Of a DNA stretch of 64,000 bases, positions 53,377 through 64,000 are shown piece by piece. The position numbers and the translations under genes were made by a program. The notes beneath the pieces were generated by a model. The model was not told the origin of the DNA. It ran no database searches and worked only from the letters and a program-made list of their open reading frames with translations. The stretch is from positions 1,373,676 to 1,437,675 of the forward strand of contig NZ_CP011941.1 in the NCBI RefSeq assembly GCF_001040845.1, read 5' to 3'. Position 1 is the first letter of the stretch; each line of letters starts with the position of its first letter. Source of the stretch: Synechococcus sp. WH 8020 (GTDB lineage Bacteria; Cyanobacteriota; Cyanobacteriia; PCC-6307; Cyanobiaceae).

Positions 53377-53906
53377 CCGCTTCCGAGCGACTCTGACAGC
53401 TTCAGTCGTCGACAGAACCCGCAGTGACCCCAGAGGGCCATCTCTCCTGCCGGAGCTGGGCTGTCACAGCAAGGGCATGACGCCATTCCATGCACATCGA
53501 TCCGGCTCGGATGGCGAGCCCAAACACTTTCTTCTGTCTCTAACTCCGCTGTAGGGGAGGGGTGATGTTGCTGAATCCTCAGATCGCGAACGGCATGGCC
53601 AGCGCTTCGCACTGCTGCCAACAGTTGAGGCTTGCTGTACTGAAGAGCCTGGCGCCATTGGGGGTGGCGCGCTCCAACAGTGAGGACGCCATGGCTCAAA
53701 TTCAGGGGCCTGCAGTGATCAGCCAATGGACGCCCCGCCAACTGGGGCCAGTCCTGCCAAAGCGCAGCCAGTGAGCCTTCTCGTCTCCATGTGCTCCGCA
53801 GAGACTCAAGGCACTCTTGAAGGGGCTGAACCGGCGGCGGTGGCGGCGGCACCAACACCTCTCCCCGACCAAAACGGCGCCGTTGGGATCGAGGTGCTCG
53901 CCCCAT
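53370..53906 (-). CDS. DUF721 (DciA-like) protein
   Basis: From ATG 53906 the 178-residue product has the DUF721 core (WRREGSLAALWQDWPQLAGR then RPLNLSHGVLTVGARHPQWR) and a C-terminal CPCCDSPAPAGEM with a second CGFC: a zinc finger. DUF721 proteins such as DciA act with replicative helicase in other bacteria. A poly-Pro stretch lies near the start. Confidence 0.8.
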   Translation of the reverse strand: MGRAPRSQRRRFGRGEVLVPPPPPPVQPLQECLESLRSTWRREGSLAALWQDWPQLAGRPLADHCRPLNLSHGVLTVGARHPQWRQALQYSKPQLLAAVRSAGHAVRDLRIQQHHPSPTAELETEESVWARHPSRIDVHGMASCPCCDSPAPAGEMALWGHCGFCRRLKLSESLGSGQ

Positions 53907-53985
53907 AACGTCATCCAATGAAATTGGACCTTAGTGGGGAAAGGTGGTCCAGCTCGCTAATCTCTGGCACTGCTCGCACCGATTC

Positions 53986-54753
53986 ATGGGTTTCTTCGAC
54001 CGGCTCAGCCGTCTGCTGCGCGCCAACCTGAATGATCTCGTCAGCAAAGCTGAGGATCCCGTCAAGATCCTTGATCAAGCCGTCTCTGACATGCAAGACG
54101 ACCTGGTCAAGCTCCGACAGGCTGTTGCGATGGCGATCGCCAGTCAAAAACGGCTCCAAAACCAAGCAGAGCAGGCCGAGTCTCAAGCCCGTACCTGGTA
54201 CGAGCGCGCCGAGCTTGCACTCAAGAAAAATGAAGACGAATTAGCGCGCGAGGCCCTCACCCGTCGCAAAACCTTCCAAGAAACGGCCAGTTCTCTTGGC
54301 ACCCAGGTTCAGGCTCAGAGCGCTCAAGTTGAAACGCTCAAAAAAAGCTTGGTCGCTTTGGAAGGAAAGATTGCCGAGGCTCGAACCAAGAAAGACATGC
54401 TCAAAGCCCGGGCTCAAGCCGCCCAGGCCCAACAACAGCTCCAAAGTGCTGTTGGCAGCATGGGAACCAATTCAGCCATGGCTGCCTTCGAGCGCATGGA
54501 AGACAAGGTTCAATCTCTCGAAGCCAGTAGCCAAGCTGCAGCTGAGCTCGCTGGTGCTGACCTCGATAGCCAGTTCGCGGCCCTGGAAGGTGGCGACGAT
54601 GTGGATGATGAACTGGCAGCCCTAAGGAAGCAGGTCAAGGGAGGCGAAGAGACTGCCGCTCTCCCGGCTGCCGACTCCGAGGTGAAACCCGTCAAGGTGG
54701 AAGAGGTGGATGCAGATCTCGAGGAGCTGCGTCGATCTATCGACAAACTGTGA
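53986..54753 (+). CDS. vipp1: Vipp1/PspA (IM30) protein
   Basis: From ATG 53986 the 255-residue product starts MGFFDRLSRLLRANLNDLVS, the membrane-binding helix of the Vipp1/PspA family. It continues with KAEDPVKILDQAVSDMQDDL and a long coiled coil, and has a C-terminal acidic extension ending LEELRRSIDKL. Vipp1 supports thylakoid formation and membrane protection. Confidence 0.94.
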   Translation: MGFFDRLSRLLRANLNDLVSKAEDPVKILDQAVSDMQDDLVKLRQAVAMAIASQKRLQNQAEQAESQARTWYERAELALKKNEDELAREALTRRKTFQETASSLGTQVQAQSAQVETLKKSLVALEGKIAEARTKKDMLKARAQAAQAQQQLQSAVGSMGTNSAMAAFERMEDKVQSLEASSQAAAELAGADLDSQFAALEGGDDVDDELAALRKQVKGGEETAALPAADSEVKPVKVEEVDADLEELRRSIDKL

Positions 54754-54810
54754 TGAATCTGCGCCTTCAGCAGCCGAGTCCATAAGATTCATTCAGTTCA
54801 ACGATCGCCC

Positions 54811-55137
54811 GTGTCTTCAGCTGTTTCCGACTTCACAGATGCAGCGTTCGAGCAGGATGTGTTGACTGCGTCCACAACCGTTTTGGTTGACTTCTGGGCC
54901 CCATGGTGTGGCCCTTGCCGGTTGATGGCGCCATTGATGGACTGGGCTGCTGAGACCTACGCCGAACGCCTTTTGGTAGGGAAGCTTGAAGTGGATGGCA
55001 ACCCGATCACCCGCGATGGGTTCAAAGTTCAAGGCATTCCAACCCTGATCCTGTTCCGTAACGGCCAGGAAATTGCTCGGCACGAAGGGGCCATTGCCCG
55101 CCCTCAGTTGCAATCCTTTCTGGATGCTCACCTCTAA
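54811..55137 (+). CDS. trxA: Thioredoxin
   Basis: The 108-residue product (GTG start) has the active site FWAPWCGPCRLM and the cis-Pro in VQGIPTLILFRNG. It reduces disulfides in the cytoplasm. It overlaps the aminotransferase gene by 14 bases. Confidence 0.95.
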   Translation: MSSAVSDFTDAAFEQDVLTASTTVLVDFWAPWCGPCRLMAPLMDWAAETYAERLLVGKLEVDGNPITRDGFKVQGIPTLILFRNGQEIARHEGAIARPQLQSFLDAHL

Positions 55138-56317
55138 GCGACTGGCTCGCCTCGGGAGCGGAGTGTTTGATCGCAATGATCAGCGCAAGCACTCCTACAA
55201 GCTCGGGGAAACACAACAACATCAACCACTCATCGACCTCTCCCTGGGATGCACCGATTTGCTTCCCCCTCCTGCTGCAGTAGAGGCGATGGAGAACCAC
55301 CTCCAAGAGCCAAGGAGTGCCGCCTACTGCCTCCACGCGGCAACAGCCTCATTTCGGGAGGCAGCCGCGGCCTGGTGTGAACAGCGACTAGGTGTGACGG
55401 TGGATCCTGAGCGTGAGGTTCTTCTCCTGGTTGGATCTCAAGAGGGGACAGCCCATTTCCCGCTGACTGTGTTGGACCCAGGTGATCAAGCCCTGATTCT
55501 TGATCCGTCTTACCCCTCCCATCGCGGAGGCCTTGAATTAGCAGATGCTTCCATCCAGACTCTTCCCCTCTCTCCGGAACAAGGTTGGGCTCCGAACTTC
55601 AAGGCGATCACAGACAGTCAGTGGGCTCAACTGCGACTCTTGATGCTGGGTTTTCCCCACAACCCCACAGCCTGTGTTGGTCAACAATCCTGGCTTGATG
55701 AAGCGATGGGTCAGGCCCAACGCCATGATCTGGTGGTCGCCCACGACAATCCTTATCTAGACCTAGCGCTTGAGGGAGAAGCCCCGTCCCTTTTGCGTTG
55801 TCCCCGCTGGCGCGAACGCGGAATCGAGTTCTTTTCTCTCTCCAAGGGGTGGTGCCTTGGTGGATTTCGTCTGGCATTTGCGATCGGAGCGGAAACCCTA
55901 ATTACGGCCCTGAGGCAGGTCAAAAGCGTGATCGATTTCAATCAATGTCAGGCGCTTCAGCAGGGCGCTGTTGTGGCCCTCTCGGATCACGCCGATTGGC
56001 CAGCCCATCTTCTACCGATCTACCGCGAACGGCGTGACCGCACGCGCGCTGCACTCTCTGAGCTTGGATGGCCGATCCCATCGCCATCCATGGCCCTATA
56101 TCTCTGGGCGCCCATTCCTGACTGGGCCCGCGCCCAAGGATGGGGAGACGAGGAGATGGCCGCTCAGCTTCTCAAGCATTGCGGGGTTGTGGTCACACCT
56201 GGCTCCGGGTTTGGAGAGGCTGGGCGTGATTGGCTGCGCTTTGCCTTGGTCCGTCCAGTGGCCGAACTTGAGGCTGCAATTTCACGACTGACGCCTTGGT
56301 GGCAACAGCAATGCTGA
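55124..56317 (+). CDS. Class I/II aminotransferase
   Basis: From ATG 55124 the 397-residue product has PLP-fold features: DPSYPSHRGGLELADASIQT, LGFPHNPTACVGQQSWLDEA, VAHDNPYLDLALEGEAPSLL and the catalytic Lys in FFSLSKGWCLGGFRLAFAIG. It resembles aminotransferases near the succinyldiaminopimelate or LL-DAP type; substrate uncertain. It overlaps thioredoxin and birA. Confidence 0.88.
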   Translation: MLTSKRLARLGSGVFDRNDQRKHSYKLGETQQHQPLIDLSLGCTDLLPPPAAVEAMENHLQEPRSAAYCLHAATASFREAAAAWCEQRLGVTVDPEREVLLLVGSQEGTAHFPLTVLDPGDQALILDPSYPSHRGGLELADASIQTLPLSPEQGWAPNFKAITDSQWAQLRLLMLGFPHNPTACVGQQSWLDEAMGQAQRHDLVVAHDNPYLDLALEGEAPSLLRCPRWRERGIEFFSLSKGWCLGGFRLAFAIGAETLITALRQVKSVIDFNQCQALQQGAVVALSDHADWPAHLLPIYRERRDRTRAALSELGWPIPSPSMALYLWAPIPDWARAQGWGDEEMAAQLLKHCGVVVTPGSGFGEAGRDWLRFALVRPVAELEAAISRLTPWWQQQC

Positions 56318-57081
56318 ACCATCACCAACGGGCAGGAGGACTCGTCCATCGCCTCCGCAGACAGCAAGCCGATGCTTGGAGGCTGAAATGCAGACCCGTT
56401 TGTGCAAGCACAGAACTTGAACTGAGCCACTGGCTTCAAGCAGTGCCCTGGCGCGGAGACCTGCCTCGAGCTGTTCTGGCCGATCACCAAACCAGAGGAC
56501 AGGGCCAGCGTGGCCGCCGCTGGGAGGCAGAGCGTGGAGGGGTCTGGATCAGCGCTGCTCTTCCCTGGGATTCAAGCAGCGGCCACACCGACATGCTCGG
56601 GCTGATGGTGGCATATGCCTTATGTGAACGCTTGGAAAAGTCGGGACTCACCGTCCGGATCAAATGGCCTAACGACCTCCTTATCGATTCCCGCAAACTG
56701 GCTGGCTTGCTTCCTCGACTGGTTTTTCGTGGCGGTCGTTTACGCATGGTGCGCATTGGAGTTGGAATGAATGTGGCCAACCCGGTTCCCGTTGGGGCCA
56801 TTGCCCTTCGCGATCTCCTGCCGCGTGGATGCGCCAGACGAGACGTGTGGACGGTGGAGGTCTTAAAAGCCTTGGAGAGCATCCAGACCCTGGCCAACCG
56901 TCCAGAGCTTGTGCGTCGTGGAATAGAGAATCGCCTTTGGGCCAATCAGGTGAAGGATCCTCAGAGCAAAGAGATCTGGGAGATCCAAGGATTGGCCCTC
57001 AATGGAGCCCTTCAACTTTGCCAAGGGACCCGGACCACCAGCTGGACCCGCTGGCCTGATGTCAACCATGACAATCTCTAA
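56311..57081 (+). CDS. birA: Biotin-protein ligase
   Basis: From ATG 56311 the 256-residue product has ADHQTRGQGQRGRRWEAERG (biotinyl-AMP binding) and IKWPNDLLIDSRKLAGLLPR. It attaches biotin to acetyl-CoA carboxylase. It has no N-terminal helix-turn-helix, so not a repressor. It overlaps the aminotransferase by seven bases. Confidence 0.93.
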   Translation: MLNHHQRAGGLVHRLRRQQADAWRLKCRPVCASTELELSHWLQAVPWRGDLPRAVLADHQTRGQGQRGRRWEAERGGVWISAALPWDSSSGHTDMLGLMVAYALCERLEKSGLTVRIKWPNDLLIDSRKLAGLLPRLVFRGGRLRMVRIGVGMNVANPVPVGAIALRDLLPRGCARRDVWTVEVLKALESIQTLANRPELVRRGIENRLWANQVKDPQSKEIWEIQGLALNGALQLCQGTRTTSWTRWPDVNHDNL

Positions 57082-57111
57082 AGTCTCGTCTGATAAGACC
57101 TTTGAAACGAA

Positions 57112-58059
57112 GTGGTCCTGCGCTGGCTCGCTGCTCCCTTGGTTCTGACCCTGCCCTCTGCTCCGCAGAGCCCTCAAGGCCTTCCAGCCCCTCAGGCGCC
57201 TCTACGTCCTCCGGCTGAACTTCGCGTCAAGACTCCCCAACGCTTCGATCGCTCGTTGGAGTCTCTCGAACGCAATCAAATCATCACTCCGCAAGAGCGT
57301 CGAACGCTGGAGACAGGAGCGGTTGCCAAGCCCATTGATGTGCCGCGCTTTCAATACGCCTGTCGAAGTGGCGCTCTGTCCAAGCGTGAGTGCGCAACCG
57401 GCGTTGCCTTTCGCGGGCGGTCCAATCGCGCCACGTTCAGCCAAAGGAATCGTCGTCTCTCTCCCATCTCGGTCCCCGTCTCAGCGCTCCTTGCAGGAGC
57501 CGGACATGGCTTTCGATTGGAGTCCGTCTTCTCCGTTTCGCCCAGACCTCTTGCGATCGCAGGAAATGGTGATCAACGCTTGCTCTTCCCCATCATTGGC
57601 TCTGCAATCACCACCAGTGAATTCGGAATGCGTCAACATCCCGTGATCGGCCGTTGGTTGATGCACGCAGGAAAAGACCTCGCCGCCCCAGAAGGAACGC
57701 CTGTCATTGCAGCACTCTCAGGCACGGTTATGAGTAGTGGACTCGCCGGCGGCTATGGCATCGCTGTGGAAATAGAGCACAAGTCCCCCAGGCGGCGGAC
57801 GCTCTATGGACATCTCTCAGAGATCTACGTGAAATCTGGACAGAAGGTCCAACAGGGTGAGGTGATCGGAAGGGTCGGAAGCACCGGCCTCAGCACTGGA
57901 CCTCATCTTCATTTTGAACTGAGAATGAAGCAGGGCAGCGGGTGGGTGGCAAAAAATCCTGGGGAATTTGATCTCAATCCGATTACAGCATCTGGAAGTG
58001 ATGCCGTCTCGATGCTTGTTGGTCAACTCATGAACAGTCTCGAAAGAGACAAAGTCTGA
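57112..58059 (+). CDS. M23 (LytM) family metallopeptidase
   Basis: The 315-residue product (GTG start) has a hydrophobic signal (LRWLAAPLVLTLPSAPQSP), a Pro-rich linker, a middle region and a C-terminal M23 domain: FGMRQHPVIGRWLMHAGKDL (His, Asp ligands) and GPHLHFELR (HxH). It likely cuts peptidoglycan or acts as an activator in the periplasm. It is convergent with the regulator at 58066. Confidence 0.92.
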   Translation: MVLRWLAAPLVLTLPSAPQSPQGLPAPQAPLRPPAELRVKTPQRFDRSLESLERNQIITPQERRTLETGAVAKPIDVPRFQYACRSGALSKRECATGVAFRGRSNRATFSQRNRRLSPISVPVSALLAGAGHGFRLESVFSVSPRPLAIAGNGDQRLLFPIIGSAITTSEFGMRQHPVIGRWLMHAGKDLAAPEGTPVIAALSGTVMSSGLAGGYGIAVEIEHKSPRRRTLYGHLSEIYVKSGQKVQQGEVIGRVGSTGLSTGPHLHFELRMKQGSGWVAKNPGEFDLNPITASGSDAVSMLVGQLMNSLERDKV

Positions 58060-58065
58060 ACCAAT

Positions 58066-58824
58066 TTATGAGCTCGTGGAATCATCTTCATCTCTCAAGA
58101 TGAAGCCAACGCCACGAACGGTATGAATCAAAGATGGAAGATCCTTATGTTCCACTTTTTGCCTTAAGTAGCGTATGTAGACATCAAGCAAATTATCGTC
58201 TCCGTAAAAGTCTTCTCCCCAGACACCCTTCATAATCTCAGACCTCTCCAATACTTTTCCGCTTCCACGCATCAAGAAGCAAAGCAGCTCATACTCCTTA
58301 ACCGAAAGCTGGATTTTTTTACCAGAACGAATGACATCCCTTGTCTGGGTATTGACCGTTAACCCTCCAACTGCCAACAAGTCTGACTCGGTTTCGCTCC
58401 CTTGTGCGGAGCCGGAAAAGCCATGAGCTCTACGCTGAATCGCTCTCAACCGAGCCATCAATTCTTCGGTTGAAAAAGGTTTTACCAAATAATCATCGAC
58501 GCCAGCATCAAGAGCTTTAACACGGTCAGCAATATCATCGTGACCGGTCAACATCAAGATCGGAGTTGTTACTCCGCTACTACGAATTCGCTGACAAATG
58601 TCCACACCGGAAAAATCCGGAAGGTTCCAATCCAAAACAATGAGATCAGGCTCAGGCTGACTTCTAGCTTTGATTAATCCAGTGGCCCCGTCAGATGCAA
58701 CCTCAACGTCATAACCTTCTACGTTCAACTCCAAACACAACAACTCCGTCAAGTGGACTTCGTCATCCACAAGCAGAATTCGAATCGTTTGATCTGAGGG
58801 TTCTGACTGCTTGGCCATTCTCAA
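58066..58824 (-). CDS. OmpR-family response regulator
   Basis: The 252-residue product has a receiver domain (about 16-130) with acidic pocket LLVDDE, phosphorylation Asp in VLDWNLPD and Lys in LVKPFS, then a winged-helix DNA-binding domain (LSVKEYELLCFLMRGSGKVL and DVYIRYLRQKVEHKDLPSLI). It controls transcription after phosphotransfer. Not RpaA or RpaB by sequence as I remember them; the sensor partner is not visible here. Confidence 0.93.
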   Translation of the reverse strand: MRMAKQSEPSDQTIRILLVDDEVHLTELLCLELNVEGYDVEVASDGATGLIKARSQPEPDLIVLDWNLPDFSGVDICQRIRSSGVTTPILMLTGHDDIADRVKALDAGVDDYLVKPFSTEELMARLRAIQRRAHGFSGSAQGSETESDLLAVGGLTVNTQTRDVIRSGKKIQLSVKEYELLCFLMRGSGKVLERSEIMKGVWGEDFYGDDNLLDVYIRYLRQKVEHKDLPSLIHTVRGVGFILRDEDDSTSS

Positions 58825-58855
58825 ACTTCTATCAATTTAATGAGGGGCGGGAGTG

Positions 58856-59569
58856 TTAAACGCGGTTTTGAGCCACACGCTCAACTTTACCGTCGCGAAA
58901 GTGAACCACAGTCTGGGCACGAGCTGCCACATCGTCTTCATGGGTCACGAGAACAATCGTGATGCCTTGAGCGTGCAACTCATCAAACAAGTTCAAAACG
59001 TCATTCGTCGTGCGCGAATCCAAAGCACCGGTGGGCTCATCAGCGAGTAGGAGAGCTGGCTTATTGATAATCGCTCTAGCAATGGCCACCCGCTGTTGCT
59101 GACCACCCGACAGTTGATTGGGACGATTCTCCATTCTTTTGCCAAGCCCAACCTGTTGAAGCGCTGCAACAGCCCTTTGCTCACGCTCCGAGGAGGGCAG
59201 TCCGGCATAAATCATCGGAAGCATCACATTCTCCAGCGCTGTCGCATGAGGAAGGAGATGGAACTGCTGAAACACAAAGCCCAGTTCCTTGTTGCGCAGA
59301 TCTGCCAACGCATCGTCATCAAGCCGCTCAACAGCATTCCCGTTGAGGCAATAGGAGCCACTGGTTGGTCGATCCAAGCAGCCAAGAACATTCATCGCTG
59401 TGCTCTTTCCTGATCCGCTCGCGCCCATCACAGCCAAATAGTCACCGCGAAGTACATCAAGATCAAGTCCATTGAGGGCTTTGACCTCCGTTTCTCCTGA
59501 TCCATAGACCTTGCTGACATCTCGAAGCTGAGCCACCGCTGGGCCGGCTTCATCCAAGAGATCAGCCAA
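58856..59569 (-). CDS. ABC transporter ATP-binding protein (LolD/MacB-like)
   Basis: The 237-residue product (likely TTG 59569) has Walker [10 protein letters not shown], the Q-loop [14 protein letters not shown], signature [14 protein letters not shown] and Walker [13 protein letters not shown]. The sequence resembles the LolD/MacB/DevA type used by lipoprotein or envelope exporters. Its start overlaps the ndhB end by eight bases. The membrane partner is not adjacent. Confidence 0.9.
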   Translation of the reverse strand: MADLLDEAGPAVAQLRDVSKVYGSGETEVKALNGLDLDVLRGDYLAVMGASGSGKSTAMNVLGCLDRPTSGSYCLNGNAVERLDDDALADLRNKELGFVFQQFHLLPHATALENVMLPMIYAGLPSSEREQRAVAALQQVGLGKRMENRPNQLSGGQQQRVAIARAIINKPALLLADEPTGALDSRTTNDVLNLFDELHAQGITIVLVTHEDDVAARAQTVVHFRDGKVERVAQNRV

Positions 59570-61133
59570 GGGAGGCCCCTGAAGACGTAGCAATCGCCTG
59601 CTGCAGCAAAGGTGTGCCAGCCACCGTGCTGCTGGCCCACTCAAATAGCGGGTTGGAAAGAATTCCGCCAACGGCCGTGACCAGGACACAAAGCACAAGT
59701 GCCACTCTCAAAGGAGGAAGTCCCATCGTGGTCCAGTCGCTCGGTGGATAGGCCTTTACAACCTCTGAAGCCTCTTGAGGCTCTTTCACCACCATCATTT
59801 TGATGACGCCGATGTAGTAGTAAATCGAAACAACCGAAGTCACAAGGCCCACCACCACCAAGACGTATTGGTGGTCCGCCCAGCCAGCAAAAAACAAATA
59901 AATCTTCCCGAAGAAACCGAGCATCGGTGGAATTCCGCCAAGGGAAAGCAGGCAGAGACTCAGACCAAGCGTGATCAAGGGATCTTTCTGATAAAGGCCC
60001 GCATAGTCAGAAATGCGGTCACTGCCCGTTCTGATCGAGAACAGGATGATGCAAGCGAAAGCACCCAAGTTCATGAAGAGATAGGTGGCCATGTACAGCA
60101 CCATTGCGGCAAAGCCGTCTTCAGTGCCGCACACCAGACCGATCATCACGAATCCGGCCTGTCCGATTGAGCTGTAGGCCAGCATCCTCTTCATCGAGGT
60201 CTGGGCTAATGCCACCACGTTGCCCAGCGTCATGCTGAGAATCGCCAAAACGGTGAATAGAAGTTTCCATTGCGTATCGAAACTTCCAAAACAGCCGACA
60301 AGAAGTCGCAGCGCCAGCGCAAAACCAGCTGCCTTGGAACCCACCGACAAAAACGCCACAACAGGGGTCGGAGACCCCTCATACACATCAGGTGTCCACT
60401 GGTGGAAGGGCACAGCGGCAATCTTGAATGCCACCGTGGCAAGCACAAAAACCAGCGCCAGAGCGGCCAACGGTGTGGGGCTCGTGACCAGAGCATTACC
60501 AATCACTTCCAAACTCGTTGAGCCACTCAGGCCATAGAGAAGCGAAGCTCCATACAGGAATACGGCCGCCGCAGCCGATCCCACCAGCAAATATTTGAGT
60601 GCTGCCTCTGAACTACGCGCATCACGCTTCATGTACCCCGACAACAGGTAACTGGCTACGGAAAGCGTCTCGAGCGAGACGAAAACACTTACCAGATCTG
60701 TTGCACCGCAAAGCAGCATTCCGCCGAGGGTGGCGGCCAGCAGGATCGCAGCGTATTCCCCAACAGGAGTGCCACTTTGCTCGGCATATCGCCAACTAAT
60801 CAGAAGCGAGAGAAGGGTTGACAGGGCAACAACAGCACGGAAGGCAATCGCAAGGTGATCGGAAAGGAAAGCACCTAAAAATGAAGGTTCAAGGGGTGCA
60901 TTCCATTGCAGGGCAAGCAGAACCAGGGCAGTACCCAAACCCGCGTAACAAATAGGGGGAACCCAACGAACTGAAACTTTTTCTCCGGCTAGATCCACCA
61001 ACAACGTGGCGATCATCGCCACTAAAACAGCGGCCTCTGGTCCAACAGTGCCGGCATGCAAAGCAAGGTTGAGAAGCTCCCCAGGAGCTGCCACGGCCTG
61101 GGTGGAGAGAAGCAGAGAACCCAACTCGGGCAT
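59562..61133 (-). CDS. ndhB: NAD(P)H-quinone oxidoreductase subunit NdhB
   Basis: From ATG 61133 the 523-residue product has about 14 membrane helices and the NuoN/NdhB antiporter core ([40 protein letters not shown] and [20 protein letters not shown]). It is a proton-pumping subunit of thylakoid NDH-1, used in respiration, cyclic electron flow and CO2 uptake. The upstream open frame is not ndhB-like. Confidence 0.96.
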   Translation of the reverse strand: MPELGSLLLSTQAVAAPGELLNLALHAGTVGPEAAVLVAMIATLLVDLAGEKVSVRWVPPICYAGLGTALVLLALQWNAPLEPSFLGAFLSDHLAIAFRAVVALSTLLSLLISWRYAEQSGTPVGEYAAILLAATLGGMLLCGATDLVSVFVSLETLSVASYLLSGYMKRDARSSEAALKYLLVGSAAAAVFLYGASLLYGLSGSTSLEVIGNALVTSPTPLAALALVFVLATVAFKIAAVPFHQWTPDVYEGSPTPVVAFLSVGSKAAGFALALRLLVGCFGSFDTQWKLLFTVLAILSMTLGNVVALAQTSMKRMLAYSSIGQAGFVMIGLVCGTEDGFAAMVLYMATYLFMNLGAFACIILFSIRTGSDRISDYAGLYQKDPLITLGLSLCLLSLGGIPPMLGFFGKIYLFFAGWADHQYVLVVVGLVTSVVSIYYYIGVIKMMVVKEPQEASEVVKAYPPSDWTTMGLPPLRVALVLCVLVTAVGGILSNPLFEWASSTVAGTPLLQQAIATSSGASLG

Positions 61134-61259
61134 GGCGAGTCTGGTCAAACCAATTGGAGGGACTGTAGCTGCGCTCCTGCTCTTCCCTGAGTGAATTCCC
61201 TGATTTCGCTGCAGAAAGCTCGGCGGTGCGATAAAGAAGGAGACGGTTACCGACCCCAC

Positions 61260-63977
61260 GTGGCGAACACCCTGGTCATCGTTGAGAGCCCCACAAAGGC
61301 ACGCACCATCCGTGGATTCCTTCCCAAGGGCTATCGGGTGGAAGCTTCGATGGGCCACGTGCGGGATCTGCCGAACAACGCAAGTGAGATTCCTGCAGCC
61401 CAAAAAGGTCAGAAGTGGGCCAACCTTGGAGTCAACACTGAGGCGGACTTCGAACCCCTTTATGTGGTTCCGAAGGACAAGAAAAAAATTGTGCGCGAGC
61501 TTAAAGACGCCCTGAAAGGCGTTGATGAACTGTTGCTAGCGACTGACGAAGACCGCGAAGGAGAAAGCATCAGCTGGCATTTACTCCAGCTGTTGTCACC
61601 GAAAGTCCCGGTGAAACGGATGGTGTTTCACGAGATCACGAAAGAGGCAATCTCCCGGGCACTGGATGACACGCGTGAGCTCGATATGGAGCTGGTGCAT
61701 GCCCAGGAAACCCGAAGAATCCTCGACCGATTGGTGGGCTACACCCTCTCGCCTCTGTTGTGGAAGAAAGTTGCCTGGGGGCTTTCAGCCGGACGTGTTC
61801 AATCCGTGGCGGTCCGACTGCTCGTACAGCGAGAGCGGGCTAGACGCGCCTTTCGCAGCGGTAGCTACTGGGATCTGAAAGCTGCGCTCGAGCAGCAAAG
61901 CATCCGCTTTGATGCCAAGCTCACGCACCTCGGCGGAACGAAAGTCGCCACCGGCACTGACTTTGATGAAAGTACCGGCGGCCTCAAGCAGGACAGCAAG
62001 GTGCGCCTTCTGAGCGAGGACGACGCCCGCTCCCTAGCGCTTGCCCTTCAATCGTCGGATTGGAGCGTCTCCTCGGTTGAGGAAAAGCCAACGGTGCGGA
62101 GGCCCGTTCCGCCGTTCACTACCAGCACGCTGCAGCAAGAATCCAATCGCAAATTGCGTCTGTCAGCGCGGGAGACGATGCGCTGCGCTCAGGGCCTGTA
62201 CGAACGCGGCTACATCACCTACATGCGCACCGATTCGGTGCATCTCTCCGATCAAGCCATTTCGGCAGCGCGCAGCTGTGTGGAATCGCGCTACGGCAAG
62301 GAGTATCTGAGCAAAGGGCCCAGGCAGTTCAGCACGAAGTCACGCAATGCCCAGGAAGCTCATGAGGCGATCCGACCTTCAGGTGAAAGCTTCCGAGCTC
62401 CCTCCGAAACTGGCTTAGAAGGGCGTGATCTGTCCTTGTACGAGCTGATTTGGAAGCGAACAGTCGCGAGCCAAATGGCCGAAGCCCGACTCACCATGCT
62501 CGCGGTGGATCTCACGGTTGGAGAAGCCGTGTTCCGCTCCAATGGAAAGCGCATTGACTTCCCGGGCTTTTTCCGCGCCTACGTCGAAGGCAGCGATGAC
62601 CCTGATGCAGCTTTGGAAGGTCAGGAAGTGTTGTTGCCCGCCCTCAACGTTGGTGACTCACCCAAAGTTCATGACGTCGAAGCGCTCGGACACCAAACGC
62701 AGCCACCTGCTCGCTTCAGCGAAGCTTCCCTGGTGAAAATGCTGGAGAAAGAAGGGATCGGTCGTCCTTCCACCTACGCCAGCATCATCGGCACGATTGT
62801 GGATCGAGGCTATTCCTCGCTCAACAACAATTCGCTCACACCAAGCTTCACAGCCTTTGCTGTGACCGCTCTGCTGGAAGAGCACTTCCCCGATTTGGTG
62901 GATACCGGATTTACGGCCCGCATGGAAACCACGTTGGATGAAATCTCCACCGGCAAAGTGCAATGGCTGCCCTATTTGGATGGATTTTTCAAAGGGGATG
63001 AAGGACTGGAGTCCTTGGTCCAAAAACGCGAGGGAGACATCGACCCGGGAGCATCACGCACGATTGACCTCGAAGGCTTGCCTTGCGTGGTCAGAATTGG
63101 ACGCTTTGGGGCTTATCTCGAATCCAAACGCGTTGGTGACGACGGAGAAGAGGAGCTCATCAAAGCAACCCTGCCCAAAGAGATCACCCCTGGTGAACTG
63201 GATCAGGAACAAGCAGAGCTCATTCTTAAGCACAAAGCGGACGGTCCAGAAGCACTCGGCGAAGATCCCGAAACAGGTGATCTCGTGTACTTGCTCTTCG
63301 GTCAGTACGGCCCCTATGTGCAGAAGGGTCAGGTCAGCGATGAGAACCCCAAGCCGAAACGGGCCTCCTTGCCAAAAGGGGTAAAGCCCGAAGATCTAAC
63401 GCTGGATGAGGCACTTGGGCTGCTGCGCTTGCCCCGTCTACTCGGCGAACATCCAGAGAGCGGAAAGGTTCAAGCTGGCTTGGGTCGCTTTGGACCCTAT
63501 GTGGTTTGGGACAAGGGAAAAGGCGAAAAGGACTATCGCTCTCTCAAGGGTGAAGACGACGTTCTTGCCGTTGGTCTGAGCCGAGCCCTGGAACTACTCG
63601 CGATGCCCAAACGCGGACGAGGTGGAAGGACGGCGCTCAAGGATCTAGGGAAACCGGAGGGAAGCGAAGAAACCGTGCAGGTGTTCGATGGCCCCTATGG
63701 CCTCTATGTCAAACAGGGAAAAGTGAACGCTTCATTGCCGGAAGGGAAAGGGGCCGAAGACATCACCTTGAAAGAAGCGATCGAGCTCCTCGAAGCAAAA
63801 GCCGCCACAAAAAAAACCACAAAGCGCAAAACCTCAACGACCAAGAGCACCAGCAAAGCCAAAAGCACAACCAAGAGCGCAAAAGCCAAACCTGCTGCCC
63901 GTAAAGCACCAGCCACGACGAAAACCGGGCGCCTTCGCGCGAGTGCAGTGCGCGTCATCCGTCCTGGAGACGCTTAA
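61260..63977 (+). CDS. topA: DNA topoisomerase I
   Basis: From GTG 61260 the 905-residue product has TOPRIM ([38 protein letters not shown]), the active-site Tyr in [13 protein letters not shown], and C-terminal repeats of topoisomerase-associated type ([16 protein letters not shown]-like, about 620-850). It relaxes negative supercoils. The last about 60 residues are Lys/Ala/Thr-rich and likely bind DNA non-specifically. Length is normal for cyanobacteria. Confidence 0.97.
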   Translation: MANTLVIVESPTKARTIRGFLPKGYRVEASMGHVRDLPNNASEIPAAQKGQKWANLGVNTEADFEPLYVVPKDKKKIVRELKDALKGVDELLLATDEDREGESISWHLLQLLSPKVPVKRMVFHEITKEAISRALDDTRELDMELVHAQETRRILDRLVGYTLSPLLWKKVAWGLSAGRVQSVAVRLLVQRERARRAFRSGSYWDLKAALEQQSIRFDAKLTHLGGTKVATGTDFDESTGGLKQDSKVRLLSEDDARSLALALQSSDWSVSSVEEKPTVRRPVPPFTTSTLQQESNRKLRLSARETMRCAQGLYERGYITYMRTDSVHLSDQAISAARSCVESRYGKEYLSKGPRQFSTKSRNAQEAHEAIRPSGESFRAPSETGLEGRDLSLYELIWKRTVASQMAEARLTMLAVDLTVGEAVFRSNGKRIDFPGFFRAYVEGSDDPDAALEGQEVLLPALNVGDSPKVHDVEALGHQTQPPARFSEASLVKMLEKEGIGRPSTYASIIGTIVDRGYSSLNNNSLTPSFTAFAVTALLEEHFPDLVDTGFTARMETTLDEISTGKVQWLPYLDGFFKGDEGLESLVQKREGDIDPGASRTIDLEGLPCVVRIGRFGAYLESKRVGDDGEEELIKATLPKEITPGELDQEQAELILKHKADGPEALGEDPETGDLVYLLFGQYGPYVQKGQVSDENPKPKRASLPKGVKPEDLTLDEALGLLRLPRLLGEHPESGKVQAGLGRFGPYVVWDKGKGEKDYRSLKGEDDVLAVGLSRALELLAMPKRGRGGRTALKDLGKPEGSEETVQVFDGPYGLYVKQGKVNASLPEGKGAEDITLKEAIELLEAKAATKKTTKRKTSTTKSTSKAKSTTKSAKAKPAARKAPATTKTGRLRASAVRVIRPGDA

Positions 63978-64000
63978 TGCGCGCGCGGTGGTTGCTGATG
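63977..64000 (+). CDS. Start of next gene (partial)
   Basis: An ATG overlaps the topA stop (TAATG) and opens MRARWLLM to the end of the window. The overlap implies translational coupling. The start is basic then hydrophobic, possibly a membrane protein. Too short to classify. Confidence 0.5.

Overview
The window looks like a marine picocyanobacterium, most likely Synechococcus sub-cluster 5.1. The evidence is ndhB, ycf46, Vipp1, high-light-inducible proteins, COP23, DUF2808 and DUF3104 family proteins, a tRNA-Arg next to rsmI, and a very compact core with 4-base gene overlaps. All calls come from reading the sequence; no database search was run.

Region 1 (1-14.4 kb) is sparse. It holds YajQ, pterin dehydratase, a peptide deformylase, an NTF2-like protein, two tandem Hli proteins and many small hypothetical proteins of 30-130 residues. 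Several short genes are frameshifted, so this reads as a small-protein-rich, partly decaying zone.

Region 2 (14,475-34,855) is an integrated genomic island of about 20 kb. It is bounded by 47-bp direct repeats of the 3' half of tRNA-Arg(UCU). A tyrosine recombinase and an excisionase-like gene lie next to the intact tRNA, and putative integrase arm sites occur at both ends. The cargo has two parts. (a) A GC-richer cassette at 19.8-26 kb carries an FHA-domain class A penicillin-binding protein, divergent from a tightly overlapping operon: small membrane protein, FHA membrane protein, Ser/Thr-kinase-like protein with a zinc ribbon, TerY-like vWA protein and PP2C phosphatase. This matches the known kinase-vWA-PP2C (TerY-P) triad. 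(b) AT-richer genes surround it: six secreted trypsin-like serine protease genes (one fused to TPRs, one with a replaced C-terminus, one truncated), a secreted TPR protein, a COP23 protein translationally coupled to a protease, and small exported proteins. I propose a phospho-regulated cell-envelope and periplasmic protease system. The co-occurrence is seen; the functional link is inference.

Region 3 (34.8-64 kb) is ordinary core genome: rsmI, cysQ, pnp, rpsN, rseP, serS, the rpmH-rnpA-PH-yidC-DUF177-ycf46 cluster, aroH, sppA, a DMT transporter, two glycosyltransferases, a DUF721 protein, vipp1, thioredoxin, an aminotransferase, birA, an M23 peptidase, an OmpR-type regulator, an ABC ATPase, ndhB and topA.
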